A DNA stretch of 64,000 bases. Origin: Schaedlerella glycyrrhizinilytica_A. GTDB lineage: Bacteria; Bacillota; Clostridia; Lachnospirales; Lachnospiraceae. The DNA is taken from NCBI RefSeq assembly GCF_042852765.1, contig NZ_AP031414.1. One strand, written 5' to 3'. Positions 17,018 through 26,442 of the stretch are shown here, in pieces. The number at the start of each line of letters is the position of its first letter. Position 1 is the stretch's first letter. The position numbers and the translations under genes are program-made. The notes below the pieces were generated by a model, which was not told the DNA's origin, did not search any database, and saw only the letters and a program-made list of their open reading frames with translations.

Positions 17018-17662
17018 ATGAAAAAACTAGGAAAGTCAATCGGAAAAGCATTTGTATTCTGTGCAGTCATGATGCTGCTTTGCTCGTTTGCATACCCGCT
17101 GGCGCTGACCGGCGTCAGTCAGGTGGCGATGAAAGAGAAAGCGAACGGAAATCTGATCGATCAAAACGGAAATCCGACGGTGGATCCGGAGGAAGCCGTC
17201 GGTTCCGCTTTAGTCGGACAGGATTTCACCGAGGATTATTTTTTCAAAGGCAGGGTTTCCTCGGTCAATTATAATACGTATACGGAAGAACAGAAAGAAA
17301 ACGGCGAATATGCGGGCGTTTCATCCGGAAGCTATAACTACGGCAACTCGAATCCGGAATTGAAAGAACGGATCGAGAAAGATCTGGATGAATTTCTTGC
17401 CACGCATCCGGGTGTGAAAAAAGAAGACGTTCCGTCGGATCTTCTGACGGCGTCCGGATCCGGTCTGGATCCGCATATCAGTCCGGAAGCGGCGGAAGTG
17501 CAGGTCAAAGCGGTGGCGGAACATTCCGGATTGTCGGAAGAGACCGTGCGGGAAATCGTAAAGGAGAATACCGAAGAAAAAGTGCTTGGCATTTACGGAG
17601 AAGCGCGTGTCAATGTTTTGAAATGCAACCTTGGAATTGCAGAAAAGATGGGATTGATCTAA
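17018..17662 (+). CDS. kdpC: K+-transporting ATPase subunit KdpC
   Basis: KdpC is the single-helix accessory subunit of the pump. The 214-residue protein has an N-terminal membrane helix (FVFCAVMMLLCSFAYPLALTG), then the conserved GSALVGQDF, FKGRVSS and SGSGLDPHISPEAA motifs. Start ATG follows AGGAGGGATCTGAA. The stop TAA is directly followed by the ATG of the sensor gene. Confidence 0.95.
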   Translation: MKKLGKSIGKAFVFCAVMMLLCSFAYPLALTGVSQVAMKEKANGNLIDQNGNPTVDPEEAVGSALVGQDFTEDYFFKGRVSSVNYNTYTEEQKENGEYAGVSSGSYNYGNSNPELKERIEKDLDEFLATHPGVKKEDVPSDLLTASGSGLDPHISPEAAEVQVKAVAEHSGLSEETVREIVKENTEEKVLGIYGEARVNVLKCNLGIAEKMGLI

Positions 17663-19660
17663 ATGGAAGACGGAAGACCGAATTCGGAAGTGCTTTTAAA
17701 AAGATTACAATATGAAGAAGAAATGAAACGCAGAAAGAGCCGGGGAAAATTAAAAATTTTTCTCGGCTATGCTGCCGGAAGCGGGAAAACATATACAATG
17801 CTGGAGGCGGCGCATGATGCGAAAACACATGGCGTGGATGTGGTGGCAGGATATATCGAGCCACATGACCGTCCGGACACGATGAAACTGGCGCAGGGGC
17901 TGGAGACGCTTCCCTATCTGCAGATCGACTATAAAGGGGTGAAACTGCGGGAATTTGATCTGGATGCCGCTCTGATCCGGCGTCCGCAGCTGATCATTGT
18001 AGATGAACTGGCACATACCAACGCGCATGGATGCAGAAATGAGAAGCGGTATCAGGATGTACAGGAATTATTAAGAGCCGGGATCAATGTTTATACGACG
18101 ATCAATATCCAGCATCTGGAGAGCTTAAATGATGTGGTGGAAAATATCACACGGATCCGGGTACGCGAGCGGATCCCGGATTCCGTGTTTGATCATGCCG
18201 ATCAGGTGGAAGTGATCGACATCGAACCAGAGGACTTGATCGACCGGATGAAAGAGGGAAAGATTTATAAAAAAACGCAGGCGATGCGGGCGCTGGATCA
18301 TTTTTTTCGCAGGGAAAAACTGGCTGCACTGCGGGAGATCACGCTTCGGCGTATGGCAGAACGGGTAAAACATATTGCGGAAGAAGAACGGTCTGTACAA
18401 GGCGAACTGGATTATCATACGGGCGAGCATATCCTTGTCTGTATTTCAGCGGCACAGTCCAATGCGAAAGTGATCCGTGCGGCGGCGAGATTGGCGTATG
18501 CATTCCGCTGCCAGTTTACCGGATTGTATGTGGAAACGTCGGCGATGCAGGAGGCAGATGTCCAGACAAAAGAAAAACTGAGGCAGCATATAGAGCTTGC
18601 GAAGACGCTGGGAGCAAAGATCGTGACGGTATTCGGAGAAGATGTGGGCAGGCAGATCGCAGAATATGCACTCGTCGGCAACGTCTCCAAAGTTGTGATC
18701 GGCAGAACGAACCACCGTTTTTTTCTGGAACGTCCCGGTTCGGAAATTCTGGAAAAATTAAGTGTTCTTGCGCCGAATACGGATGTGTATGTGATCCCGG
18801 ATATGAAAGCGGAGCAGCGTACAACGAAAAAAGTGATGTTTTGCAAACCAAAAAACGGATGGAAAACGGTGCTGTTGGATCTGGCGGAGATCACCGCAGT
18901 GATGGCAGTGACGACAGTGGCGGCACATGGGATGCAGATGTGGAATTTATCGGAATCCAACATCATCATGATTTACATTTTAGGAGTCCTGCTGTCCTCT
19001 TATATCGCGGACAACCGGTTATATGCCCTGTATTCTTCCCTGCTCGGCGTGCTGTCATTTAACTTTTTTTTCACCGAACCGTATTTGTCGTTGAAAGCTT
19101 ATGACCGAGGGTATCCGGCAACGTTCCTTATGTTGTTCATCGTCGGTTTATTTACGGCAAATATGACGCGGAAACTGAAAGTGCAAAATAAAGAGAACGC
19201 AAAGAAAGCATATCGGACAGAGATCCTGTTGGAAAACAGTCAAAAATTAAGGCGCTGTAAATCCGAGGCGGAGGTTTGGGAACAAGTCGCGTCACAGTCC
19301 GAGAGGCTTCTGGATCTTTCCGTGATCGTCTACCCGATCGCAAAGAACGGACTTCCGCAAAAACCATTGCTTTTTCCGAGACAGGGGGCAGAGAAGAAAG
19401 ACTTGCTGCAATATGTAAATCCGCAGGAAAAAGCGGTGGTACAGTGGGTGATCGCCAATCGGCACCGTGCCGGGGCATGTACGCACACGCTCCCGACGGC
19501 AAAGGCGATGTATCTGCCGATCCAGGATGAAAAGGAAGTCAAAGGGGTGATGGGAGTTGTACTGGAAGAGCGTCGGGAGATCCAGGAGTTCAAATACGGA
19601 CTTTTGATCGCCATGCTCAACGAGACCGGGGTAAAATTACAAGATAAATTTTCGGAGTGA
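17663..19660 (+). CDS. KdpD-like sensor without histidine kinase domain
   Basis: The 665-residue protein starts with the KdpD domain, with a P-loop GYAAGSGKT at residues 35-43 and DELAHTNAHG. A universal-stress-type domain follows (about 250-370), then the four-helix DUF4118 region (about 400-500) and a GAF-like domain (about 530-660). It ends there: no H-box and no ATPase domain, so it cannot act as a kinase alone. In S. aureus the corresponding USP region of KdpD binds c-di-AMP (family knowledge). It directly abuts kdpC without a clear ribosome site, so it is coupled to it. It probably works through one or both stand-alone DUF4118 kinases encoded next. Confidence 0.88.
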   Translation: MEDGRPNSEVLLKRLQYEEEMKRRKSRGKLKIFLGYAAGSGKTYTMLEAAHDAKTHGVDVVAGYIEPHDRPDTMKLAQGLETLPYLQIDYKGVKLREFDLDAALIRRPQLIIVDELAHTNAHGCRNEKRYQDVQELLRAGINVYTTINIQHLESLNDVVENITRIRVRERIPDSVFDHADQVEVIDIEPEDLIDRMKEGKIYKKTQAMRALDHFFRREKLAALREITLRRMAERVKHIAEEERSVQGELDYHTGEHILVCISAAQSNAKVIRAAARLAYAFRCQFTGLYVETSAMQEADVQTKEKLRQHIELAKTLGAKIVTVFGEDVGRQIAEYALVGNVSKVVIGRTNHRFFLERPGSEILEKLSVLAPNTDVYVIPDMKAEQRTTKKVMFCKPKNGWKTVLLDLAEITAVMAVTTVAAHGMQMWNLSESNIIMIYILGVLLSSYIADNRLYALYSSLLGVLSFNFFFTEPYLSLKAYDRGYPATFLMLFIVGLFTANMTRKLKVQNKENAKKAYRTEILLENSQKLRRCKSEAEVWEQVASQSERLLDLSVIVYPIAKNGLPQKPLLFPRQGAEKKDLLQYVNPQEKAVVQWVIANRHRAGACTHTLPTAKAMYLPIQDEKEVKGVMGVVLEERREIQEFKYGLLIAMLNETGVKLQDKFSE

Positions 19661-19671
19661 GTTTTTTACAG

Positions 19672-19711
19672 GCGCAAAGTACATGCCGTACGTCATGTGT
19701 TTTGCGCTTTT
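19672..19711 (+). terminator. Intrinsic terminator of the kdp operon
   Basis: A 14-bp stem (19672-19685 with 19694-19707, two G-U pairs) with an 8-base loop is followed by TTTT, 11 bases after the stop of the truncated sensor. It separates the pump/sensor transcript from the kinase genes. Confidence 0.75.
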
Positions 19712-19784
19712 ATCCGAAAAGAAAACTTTATACAATCTTAATGCAAACAGGCGGGTTCTTATCTGATATTAATCTGCTTTTTGT

Positions 19785-19790
19785 TATAAT
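19785..19790 (+). promoter_or_regulatory. -10 box of the first kinase/regulator pair
   Basis: TATAAT at 19785-19790 is well placed 40 bases before the start codon. The -35 region (TCTGAT around 19762) is poor. TTAAT-type half-sites at 19738-19743 and 19768-19772 lie upstream, as at the kdp promoter, so activation by a KdpE-type regulator is plausible. Confidence 0.5.
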
Positions 19791-19830
19791 GAAAAACGGA
19801 TGCAAAAAAGAAATGGAGTGAGGCAGAACG

Positions 19831-21369
19831 ATGCAGATTTTTAATCGGAAAAAGAAACTAGAATGCCTGAGGGATTTTTTGATCACAGCCGGGATCCTGG
19901 CTGCGGCGACCGGGATCGGTTTTGGATTTTATACACTGGGATTTTCAGAAGAAAATATCATCATCGTGTATCTGCTCGGAGCGATGATCGTTGCCGTATT
20001 GACGGCAAGCCGCGTTTGGAGCGGTCTTGCGGCATTGTTCAGCGTCCTTTTGTTTAATTACCTGTTCACGGTGCCCCGTTTTTCTTTTTCGGCGTATGGT
20101 TCCGGGTATCCGGTGACTTTTGTCATTGCGTTTATCGCAGCAATGATCGTCGGGAATCTGGCGGTGCAGTTAAAAAGACAGGCGGAACGCTCCGATAAAA
20201 TGGCATACCGCACCCAGATCCTGCTGGAGACGAACCAGATGCTCCAGCGGGCGGTAAATGAAAAAGAAATCGTGGAAGAGACTGCCGGACAGATCGTCAA
20301 GTTATTCGGAAGAAGTGTGGTCTGTTACCGCAGAAATAAAAAAAATCTGGAGAATCCAGTCGTGTATCCGGCGGGGCAGGAGAACGATCTGTCGGTATAT
20401 TTTTCCGATGAGGAACGGGAGACCGCGCTCTGGGCATTTCGAAATCATAAGCGTGCAGGCGCGGGAACCGACATATTAAGCGGCGCAGTCTGCCTGTATC
20501 TGACGATCCGCAATAAGAATAACGTATATGGTGTGGTCGGGATCGATCTCAGGGAAATGGTGCTGACGACGGCGGAACAAAATCTGCTTCTTTCGGTCCT
20601 CGGAGAGTGTGCGCTGGCATTGGAAAAAGAACATTATAACAGGAAGCGGGCGGAGGCTGCGACAAAAGCAAAAAATGAGCAGCTGCGGGCAAATCTGCTG
20701 CGCTCGATCTCCCACGATCTGCGCACGCCGCTGACCAGTATCTCCGGAAATGCGGATATCCTGCTGCAAAATCATCTGGATGAAGAACAGCGGAAACGGA
20801 CTTGCACTTATATTTATGAGGACGCGATTTGGATGATCAATCTGGTGGAAAATCTGCTCTCCGCAACACGGATCGAAAACGGAACGATGCAGCTTACGAA
20901 ACATGCGGAACTTCTGGAAGACATTATCGATGAGGCGCTGAAGCATATCAGCAGGAAGAGTAAAGAATATGAGATCAAAAAAGAGCTTCCGGACGAGGTG
21001 CTTCTGGTCAATGTGGACTCACGTCTGATCTTGCAGGTGTTTATCAACCTTTTGGATAATGCAGTCAAATATACACCGCCGGGCGGAACGATCTCGATCG
21101 AAACGGAAACAGAAACGAAATTTGTCCATGTGCGGATCGCGGACAGCGGGATCGGGATTTCAGAGGAAAAGAAAAAGCATATATTTGATATGTTTTATAT
21201 GGCAAATGAAAAAATCGTGGACTCGCGGAGAAGTCTCGGTCTTGGGCTGGCACTGTGCCGATCGATCGTTACGGCACACGGTGGGACGATACGGGTGTAT
21301 GATAATCACCCGAAAGGTTCCGTGTTTGATTTTACATTGCCATTGGAGGAGGTAGCGATTCATGAATAA
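19831..21369 (+). CDS. DUF4118 sensor histidine kinase, KdpD C-terminal type (copy 1)
   Basis: This 512-residue protein corresponds to the C-terminal half of KdpD. It has DUF4118 helices (about residues 14-110, GYPVTFVIAFIAAMIVGN), a GAF-like domain (about 130-265), a dimerisation domain with SISHDLRTPLTSI (His295 as the phosphorylation site), and an ATPase domain with NLLDNAVKYTPPGG and DSGIGISEEKKKHIFDMFY. It has no KdpD/USP domain. It is 8 bases overlapped with its response regulator gene. It is closely similar to the kinase at 22167, showing tandem duplication. Confidence 0.92.
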   Translation: MQIFNRKKKLECLRDFLITAGILAAATGIGFGFYTLGFSEENIIIVYLLGAMIVAVLTASRVWSGLAALFSVLLFNYLFTVPRFSFSAYGSGYPVTFVIAFIAAMIVGNLAVQLKRQAERSDKMAYRTQILLETNQMLQRAVNEKEIVEETAGQIVKLFGRSVVCYRRNKKNLENPVVYPAGQENDLSVYFSDEERETALWAFRNHKRAGAGTDILSGAVCLYLTIRNKNNVYGVVGIDLREMVLTTAEQNLLLSVLGECALALEKEHYNRKRAEAATKAKNEQLRANLLRSISHDLRTPLTSISGNADILLQNHLDEEQRKRTCTYIYEDAIWMINLVENLLSATRIENGTMQLTKHAELLEDIIDEALKHISRKSKEYEIKKELPDEVLLVNVDSRLILQVFINLLDNAVKYTPPGGTISIETETETKFVHVRIADSGIGISEEKKKHIFDMFYMANEKIVDSRRSLGLGLALCRSIVTAHGGTIRVYDNHPKGSVFDFTLPLEEVAIHE

Positions 21370-22063
21370 CCAAGTGATATTAGTTGTGGAAGATGAGTCT
21401 GCGATCTGTAACCTTGTCACGACGACACTGGAAGCGGAGGGATATCGCTGTCACGTGGCAAGAAACGGAAAACAGGCGCTGATCGAGGCGGGAACCTGTT
21501 ATCCGGCGTTGATCCTGCTGGATCTGGGGCTGCCGGATATGGACGGGATCGATGTGATCAAAAAGATCCGTTCCTGGTCGCAGGTCCCGATCACGGTCAT
21601 CAGTGCGAGAAGTGAGGATAAAGACAAGATCGACGCGCTGGATGCGGGGGCGGACGATTATCTGACGAAACCATTTTCAACGGCGGAGCTTCTGGCAAGA
21701 ATCCGTGGGACGTTCCGCCGCATCCAGTATATGCAGAGTGATACGGCAAAACCTGAGCCGTTTTTTCAGAACGGCAGCCTGAAGATTGATTATAATATGC
21801 AGACGATCTATGTCAGGGAGCAGGAGATCCATGTCACACCGATCGAATATAAGATACTTTGCCTTCTTGCCAAAAATATCGGGCGTGTGCTGACGAACAC
21901 CTATATTACGAAAGAAATCTGGGGCAGCTCCGTGGAGGGGGACATCGCATCCCTGCGGGTGCATATTGCGACAGTCCGCAAGAAAATAGAAAAAGCGGAC
22001 AGCTCCAACAGTTGTATCCGGACCCATATCGGGATCGGATATTGTATGGTGAAAGCAGAATAG
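21362..22063 (+). CDS. KdpE-like OmpR-family response regulator (copy 1)
   Basis: The 233-residue protein has an N-terminal receiver domain (VVEDESAI acidic pocket, phospho-acceptor Asp in LILLDLGLPDMDG, Lys in LTKPFSTAELLARI) and a C-terminal winged helix (HVTPIEYKILCLLAKNIGRVLT, SLRVHIATVRKKIEK). It is the cognate regulator of the kinase it overlaps. The likely targets are the kdp-type promoters in this window. Confidence 0.92.
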   Translation: MNNQVILVVEDESAICNLVTTTLEAEGYRCHVARNGKQALIEAGTCYPALILLDLGLPDMDGIDVIKKIRSWSQVPITVISARSEDKDKIDALDAGADDYLTKPFSTAELLARIRGTFRRIQYMQSDTAKPEPFFQNGSLKIDYNMQTIYVREQEIHVTPIEYKILCLLAKNIGRVLTNTYITKEIWGSSVEGDIASLRVHIATVRKKIEKADSSNSCIRTHIGIGYCMVKAE

Positions 22064-22095
22064 AGAGAAAAATAGAGAAAATTCATCCGAAAAGC

Positions 22096-22124
22096 ATGAC
22101 GAAGCCGGATTCCGATGGTATAAT
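22096..22124 (+). promoter_or_regulatory. Promoter of the second kinase/regulator pair
   Basis: ATGACG (22096-22101) and TATAAT (22119-22124) are 17 bases apart, in the 100-base gap between the two pairs. The -35 box matches 4 of 6 positions. Separate transcription of the second pair is therefore likely. Confidence 0.5.
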
Positions 22125-22166
22125 ATTTCATTAAGCAGTGAAAAAATTTACATAAAGGAGATGCGG

Positions 22167-23720
22167 TTGGCTTTGAAACGGTTGAAAGTAAAACATGGAT
22201 TTCTGCACAGCGGTCTGATCACGGCCGGGATTCTCGCGGTTGCAACGGGCATCGGGTTTTTGTTCCAGTCGCTTGGATTTACCGAGGAGAATATCATCAT
22301 TGTCTATGTGTTGGGAGTTCTTGTGATCGCAGCGATCACGGCAAACCGGGGGTGGAGTATTTTTGCCTCCGTATTTAGCGTGCTGTTATTTAATTTTCTC
22401 TTTACGGTTCCAAGGTTTTCTTTTGCGGCTTATGCGTCCGGCTATCCGGTCACTTTTGTGATCGCATTTCTGGCCGCGCTGATCGCGAGCAACCTGGCGA
22501 TCCAGTTAAAACGGCAGGCGGAGATCTCAGCAAAGATGGCGGCGCGGACACAGATGCTTTTGGAGACGAATCAGATCTTACAGAAAGCCGAAGATGTGGA
22601 TGAGATTTTGGAAAAGACGGCGAATCAGATTGTAAAACTTTTCGGCAGAACGGCTATTTTTTACCGGAATACAAAAGAAGGACTGAAAGCGCCGGTCTTG
22701 TATCCGGTCAATCCGAAAATCGATGAGAACCGGTATTTATCCGAACAGGAATATAAAGCGGCAGCGGAAGTGCTTAAGCAAAATGGAGAGGTGCGTTCGG
22801 ATCAGAACTGTATGTATTTTCCGGTTGGAAATACACACAAGACATACGGTGTGATCGGGATCGTCAGTGAGAAACAGAGGATGACGGAAGTGGAAGAGAA
22901 CTTTCTTCAGGCGATCCTCGGCGAATGCGCGCTGGCGCTGGAAAAAGAATATTTCAACAGGAAGCGGGAGGAAGCGGTGACAAAAGCGAAGAACGAACAG
23001 CTCCGCGCGAATCTGCTGCGCTCGATCTCCCATGATCTGCGCACGCCGCTTACCAGTATTTCCGGAAATGCGGATATTCTGCTCAGTGAAGAGATCCGCT
23101 TGGAACAGGCAAAGAGACGGCAGTTGTATACGGATATTTATGAGGCGTCGATGTGGCTGATCAGTCTGGTGGAAAATCTGCTGTCGATCACGAGAATTGA
23201 AGACGGCACGATGAATTTGAATCTGCAGGTGGAACTTGTAGACGAGGTCGTTGAGGAAGCGCTGAAGCATCTGACAAGAAAAAGCACGGAACATATCATT
23301 ACATTTCAGCCGTCCGATGAGATCCTGCTGGCAAAAATGGATTCCAGACTGATCATGCAGGTTGTGATCAATCTGGTGGATAATGCTGTCAAATATACGC
23401 CGCCCGGTTCCCGGATCGAAGTGACGACGGAGAAAAAAGGCGAATGGGTCTGCGTTTCGGTCAGTGATAACGGAAACGGCATCACAGATGAAATGAAAGA
23501 GAAAATTTTTGATATGTTCTATACCGGAACCGGACAGGCATCAGACAGCAGAAGAGGGCTTGGTCTGGGACTGTTTCTTGTCAAGGCGATCATACAGGCA
23601 CATGGAGGAACGATCCGTGTGAAAGATGGGAAAACGGACGGAACGATCTTTACATTCAGGCTAAAAGCGGAGGAGGTTACATTGGATGAACAGACCACAG
23701 ATTCTTGTAGTGGAAGATGA
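22167..23720 (+). CDS. DUF4118 sensor histidine kinase, KdpD C-terminal type (copy 2)
   Basis: This is a paralogue of the preceding kinase with the same order: DUF4118 helices, GAF-like domain, H-box SISHDLRTPLTSISGNAD (His289 with this start) and ATPase motifs NLVDNAVKYTPPGS and DNGNGITDEMKEKIFDMFY. The frame is open from an ATG at 22161, but that ATG directly abuts AAAGGAG; the TTG at 22167 has 6-base spacing and is my preferred start (517 residues). Its 3' end overlaps the regulator by 35 bases. The two kinases are most alike in the membrane and kinase cores and diverge in the GAF-like region, as if they respond to different inputs. Confidence 0.9.
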   Translation: MALKRLKVKHGFLHSGLITAGILAVATGIGFLFQSLGFTEENIIIVYVLGVLVIAAITANRGWSIFASVFSVLLFNFLFTVPRFSFAAYASGYPVTFVIAFLAALIASNLAIQLKRQAEISAKMAARTQMLLETNQILQKAEDVDEILEKTANQIVKLFGRTAIFYRNTKEGLKAPVLYPVNPKIDENRYLSEQEYKAAAEVLKQNGEVRSDQNCMYFPVGNTHKTYGVIGIVSEKQRMTEVEENFLQAILGECALALEKEYFNRKREEAVTKAKNEQLRANLLRSISHDLRTPLTSISGNADILLSEEIRLEQAKRRQLYTDIYEASMWLISLVENLLSITRIEDGTMNLNLQVELVDEVVEEALKHLTRKSTEHIITFQPSDEILLAKMDSRLIMQVVINLVDNAVKYTPPGSRIEVTTEKKGEWVCVSVSDNGNGITDEMKEKIFDMFYTGTGQASDSRRGLGLGLFLVKAIIQAHGGTIRVKDGKTDGTIFTFRLKAEEVTLDEQTTDSCSGR

Positions 23721-24393
23721 TCCGGCAGTTCGCAATCTGATCACGACCACACTGGAAACACAGGACTATCAATTTCATACAGCTCAAAACGGCGGACAGG
23801 CGATCATGGAGGCGGTATCCGGAAATCCGGATGTGATCCTTTTGGATCTCGGGCTGCCGGATATGGACGGAACAGAGATCATCAAAAAGGTGCGTTCCTG
23901 GTCACAGGTTCCGATCATTGTGATCAGTGCCAGAGGAGAGGCAAAAGATAAGATCGAGGCGCTGGATCTGGGGGCGGACGATTATCTGACAAAGCCGTTT
24001 CTTGTGGAGGAACTGCTGGCAAGGCTTCGGGTTGCGCTTCGCAGGCTGCAGTATCAGAATGCGGAACAGAAACCGGAAGAAACAGAATTTATCAATGGAG
24101 ATCTGAAAATCGATTATGTATCAGGATGTGTCTGGCTGAAAGAAAAGGAAATACATCTGACTTCCACGGAATACCGGCTGCTTGTGCTGTTGGCGAAGAA
24201 TATAGAAAAAGTACTGACTCCGACATTCATCACGAAAGAAATATGGGGCAGCGCATGGGAAAATAATATCGCGTCGCTGCGGGTGTTCATGGCAACTCTT
24301 CGGAAGAAGATCGAAGAGGTGCCGTCACAGCCGCGTTATATCCAGACGCATGTCGGGATCGGATACCGCATGCTCCGGATTTCGGATAAGTAA
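23686..24393 (+). CDS. KdpE-like OmpR-family response regulator (copy 2)
   Basis: The 235-residue protein is a paralogue of the regulator at 21362. Receiver domain motifs VVEDDPAV, ILLDLGLPDMDG and LTKPFLVEELLARL are present, as is a winged helix (HLTSTEYRLLVLLAKNIEKVLT, SLRVFMATLRKKIEE). The start ATG follows GAGGAGGTTACATTGG. It is convergent with ktrA, with only 4 bases between the stop codons and no visible terminator hairpin. Confidence 0.92.
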   Translation: MNRPQILVVEDDPAVRNLITTTLETQDYQFHTAQNGGQAIMEAVSGNPDVILLDLGLPDMDGTEIIKKVRSWSQVPIIVISARGEAKDKIEALDLGADDYLTKPFLVEELLARLRVALRRLQYQNAEQKPEETEFINGDLKIDYVSGCVWLKEKEIHLTSTEYRLLVLLAKNIEKVLTPTFITKEIWGSAWENNIASLRVFMATLRKKIEEVPSQPRYIQTHVGIGYRMLRISDK

Positions 24394-24397
24394 AATT

Positions 24398-25042
24398 TTA
24401 ATAAGTGAAAGAATGGATCACGGACTTATCGCCCATGATGATCAAAGTTTCATCGTTGGTAAAAATATGATTCGGATGGGGAAGCGGAAATACCTGCTCC
24501 CCTTTTTTGGTTGCAAGGATACTGATGTTGTAACTTGTACGGACGGATTTTTCAACGATGCTTTTGCCGATCCATGCAGATGGAACAGCGACTTCGCAGA
24601 TTGCCATCTCCGGTGTCAGTTCGATATAGTCGAAGATATTTTTTGAACCATATTTGATCGCAAGACGTTCGGCGGTTTCACGCTCCGCATACACAACATG
24701 ATCTGCGCCGTTTCGAAGAAGCAGTTTCCGGTGGACATCCCGGCTTGCTCTGGCGAGGATATATTTTGCACCGAAGTCTTTTAACAGTACCGTGATCTCC
24801 AGTGCGCTCTGAAAGTTGTCTTCGATCGCGACAACGCAGAGATCGAAGTTGGAAACGCCGAGAGAGCGGATGACCATCTCATTGGTGGCGTCTGCGATCT
24901 GGACGTCGCTGATAATATCCAGCGCGTTGTCAGCGCGTTCCTCACTTTTTTCGATGGCAAGGACGGAGTTGCCTTCTTCCAACAATTTCGCGACCATATG
25001 CCGTCCGAAACGACCGAGTCCGATTACTAAAATAGATTTCAT
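24398..25042 (-). CDS. ktrA: KtrA/TrkA-type potassium channel regulatory subunit
   Basis: This 214-residue RCK protein has an N-terminal Rossmann domain (VIGLGRFGRHMVAKLL, then acidic AIEKSEE at the nucleotide ribose site) and an RCK_C domain from about residue 135 (FDYIELTPEMAICEVAVP). It gates the membrane subunit encoded just upstream on the same strand. ATP/ADP or NAD(H) bind the N-domain and c-di-AMP commonly binds RCK_C in Firmicutes (family knowledge). ATG follows GAGGTAAACTGTC. There are 29 bases between the two genes. Confidence 0.92.
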   Translation of the reverse strand: MKSILVIGLGRFGRHMVAKLLEEGNSVLAIEKSEERADNALDIISDVQIADATNEMVIRSLGVSNFDLCVVAIEDNFQSALEITVLLKDFGAKYILARASRDVHRKLLLRNGADHVVYAERETAERLAIKYGSKNIFDYIELTPEMAICEVAVPSAWIGKSIVEKSVRTSYNISILATKKGEQVFPLPHPNHIFTNDETLIIMGDKSVIHSFTY

Positions 25043-25071
25043 GACAGTTTACCTCATTCTTATAATATTTG

Positions 25072-26442
25072 CTAACCAATCTGTATTTTTTCCAAAGGCA
25101 GCGCCGAAAGGTTTTGTTTCCGTTTGGATGCAAATGCGAGCAGCATCGTCAGGGAACCGACGCGTCCGAAGATCATCAAAAATGCAAGCAGAAAATGGGA
25201 AAGCGGCAACAGTCCCGGTGTAATGCCTGTGGAAAGCCCGACCGTTGCGATCGCGGAAACACTTTCAAACAACGCGTCGAGAAACTCGATATTTTCAATC
25301 CTTGCGATGATCATGCTGACGGAAAGGGAAAGCGAAAGGTACAGCATAAAAATACACGTTGCTTTCCGGGTGATCATTTCTTCCAGCCGTCGCCCGAAAA
25401 CTTCGGTTGATTTTCTGCTGCGGAATGTGGTGACAACGGAAAGCGCCAGCACGGCAAACGTTGTCGTCTTGATTCCGCCGGCGGTGGATCCCGGCGATGC
25501 GCCGATGAACATCAGGATAATGATCAAGAAACGACCGCTTTCTGTCAGTGCAGCGAGATCGATCGTATTGAATCCGGCAGTTCTCGCGCTGACGGACTGG
25601 AACGAAGACGCCGCGATCTGTTCCGATAAAGTCAGACCCTCAAAGGAAGCTGTTCCATGTTCAAAGAGGAACAAAAGAACGGAACCGCTGATGATCAAAA
25701 ATGCGGTCACTGTTAGGACCAGTTTTGTGTGAAGCTGCATTTTTGTAAAATGCAGACGGGTATTCAAAATGTCCCGCCACACGAAAAAACCGAGTCCGCC
25801 GACTACGATCAGCGACATGATGATCAGGTTCACATACCAGTTTCCGACCTGCGCGGTCAGCGATGAAAATGGTTCGGCAGTTCCCATCAGATCAAATCCC
25901 GCGTTGCAAAATGCGGAAATACTGTGGAATATCGAAAACCAGATTCCTTTTCCGAGTCCGTATTTCGGGCAGAAATAGATTGCCAGAAGTATGGCGCCGA
26001 ATAATTCGATGGAAAACGTTCCGCGCAGGATGAAACGTGTCATCTTGACGATCCCGCCGATCTGCGGTGCGGAAACAGAGTTCTGCATCAGGGAACGGGA
26101 AATCAGTCCGATCTTTACTTTTGCAAGTACCATAATAAAAATCCCGAGCGTCATAAAGCCGATCCCGCCGATCTGGATCAGTCCGAGGATCACTGCCTGA
26201 CCAAACGGCGACCAGTATGTATAGGTATCGAACTGGATCAGTCCGGTCACACAGGTAGCGCTTGTAGCGGTAAAAAATCCTGTGAAAAAGTTGGCGTCTT
26301 CCGGATTTCTCGTTGCGATCGGAAGACCGAGCAGCAACGTGCCGATCAGGATAATGGTACAATATCCGATCAATATGATTTTCATCGGCGAGAGCTGGAG
26401 CAGCCGACACCGAAGATTGTGTATCGATATAATAAAAATCAC
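25072..26442 (-). CDS. ktrB: TrkH/KtrB-type potassium uptake protein
   Basis: The protein has about 456 residues with four M1-P-M2 repeats; filter-type sequences such as TSATCVTGLIQ, AFCNAGFDLMG, SARTAGFNTID and ATVGLSTGITPG are present. The upstream GTG at 26442 lies inside the ribosome binding site (AGAGGTGA), so it is an unlikely start. The best-spaced in-frame codon is ATT at 26433, an unusual initiation codon; the next ATG (26385, in LSPMKII) would cut conserved N-terminal residues. It forms an operon with ktrA and is divergent from the micro-protein at 26641. Confidence 0.9.
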   Translation of the reverse strand: MIFIISIHNLRCRLLQLSPMKIILIGYCTIILIGTLLLGLPIATRNPEDANFFTGFFTATSATCVTGLIQFDTYTYWSPFGQAVILGLIQIGGIGFMTLGIFIMVLAKVKIGLISRSLMQNSVSAPQIGGIVKMTRFILRGTFSIELFGAILLAIYFCPKYGLGKGIWFSIFHSISAFCNAGFDLMGTAEPFSSLTAQVGNWYVNLIIMSLIVVGGLGFFVWRDILNTRLHFTKMQLHTKLVLTVTAFLIISGSVLLFLFEHGTASFEGLTLSEQIAASSFQSVSARTAGFNTIDLAALTESGRFLIIILMFIGASPGSTAGGIKTTTFAVLALSVVTTFRSRKSTEVFGRRLEEMITRKATCIFMLYLSLSLSVSMIIARIENIEFLDALFESVSAIATVGLSTGITPGLLPLSHFLLAFLMIFGRVGSLTMLLAFASKRKQNLSALPLEKIQIG

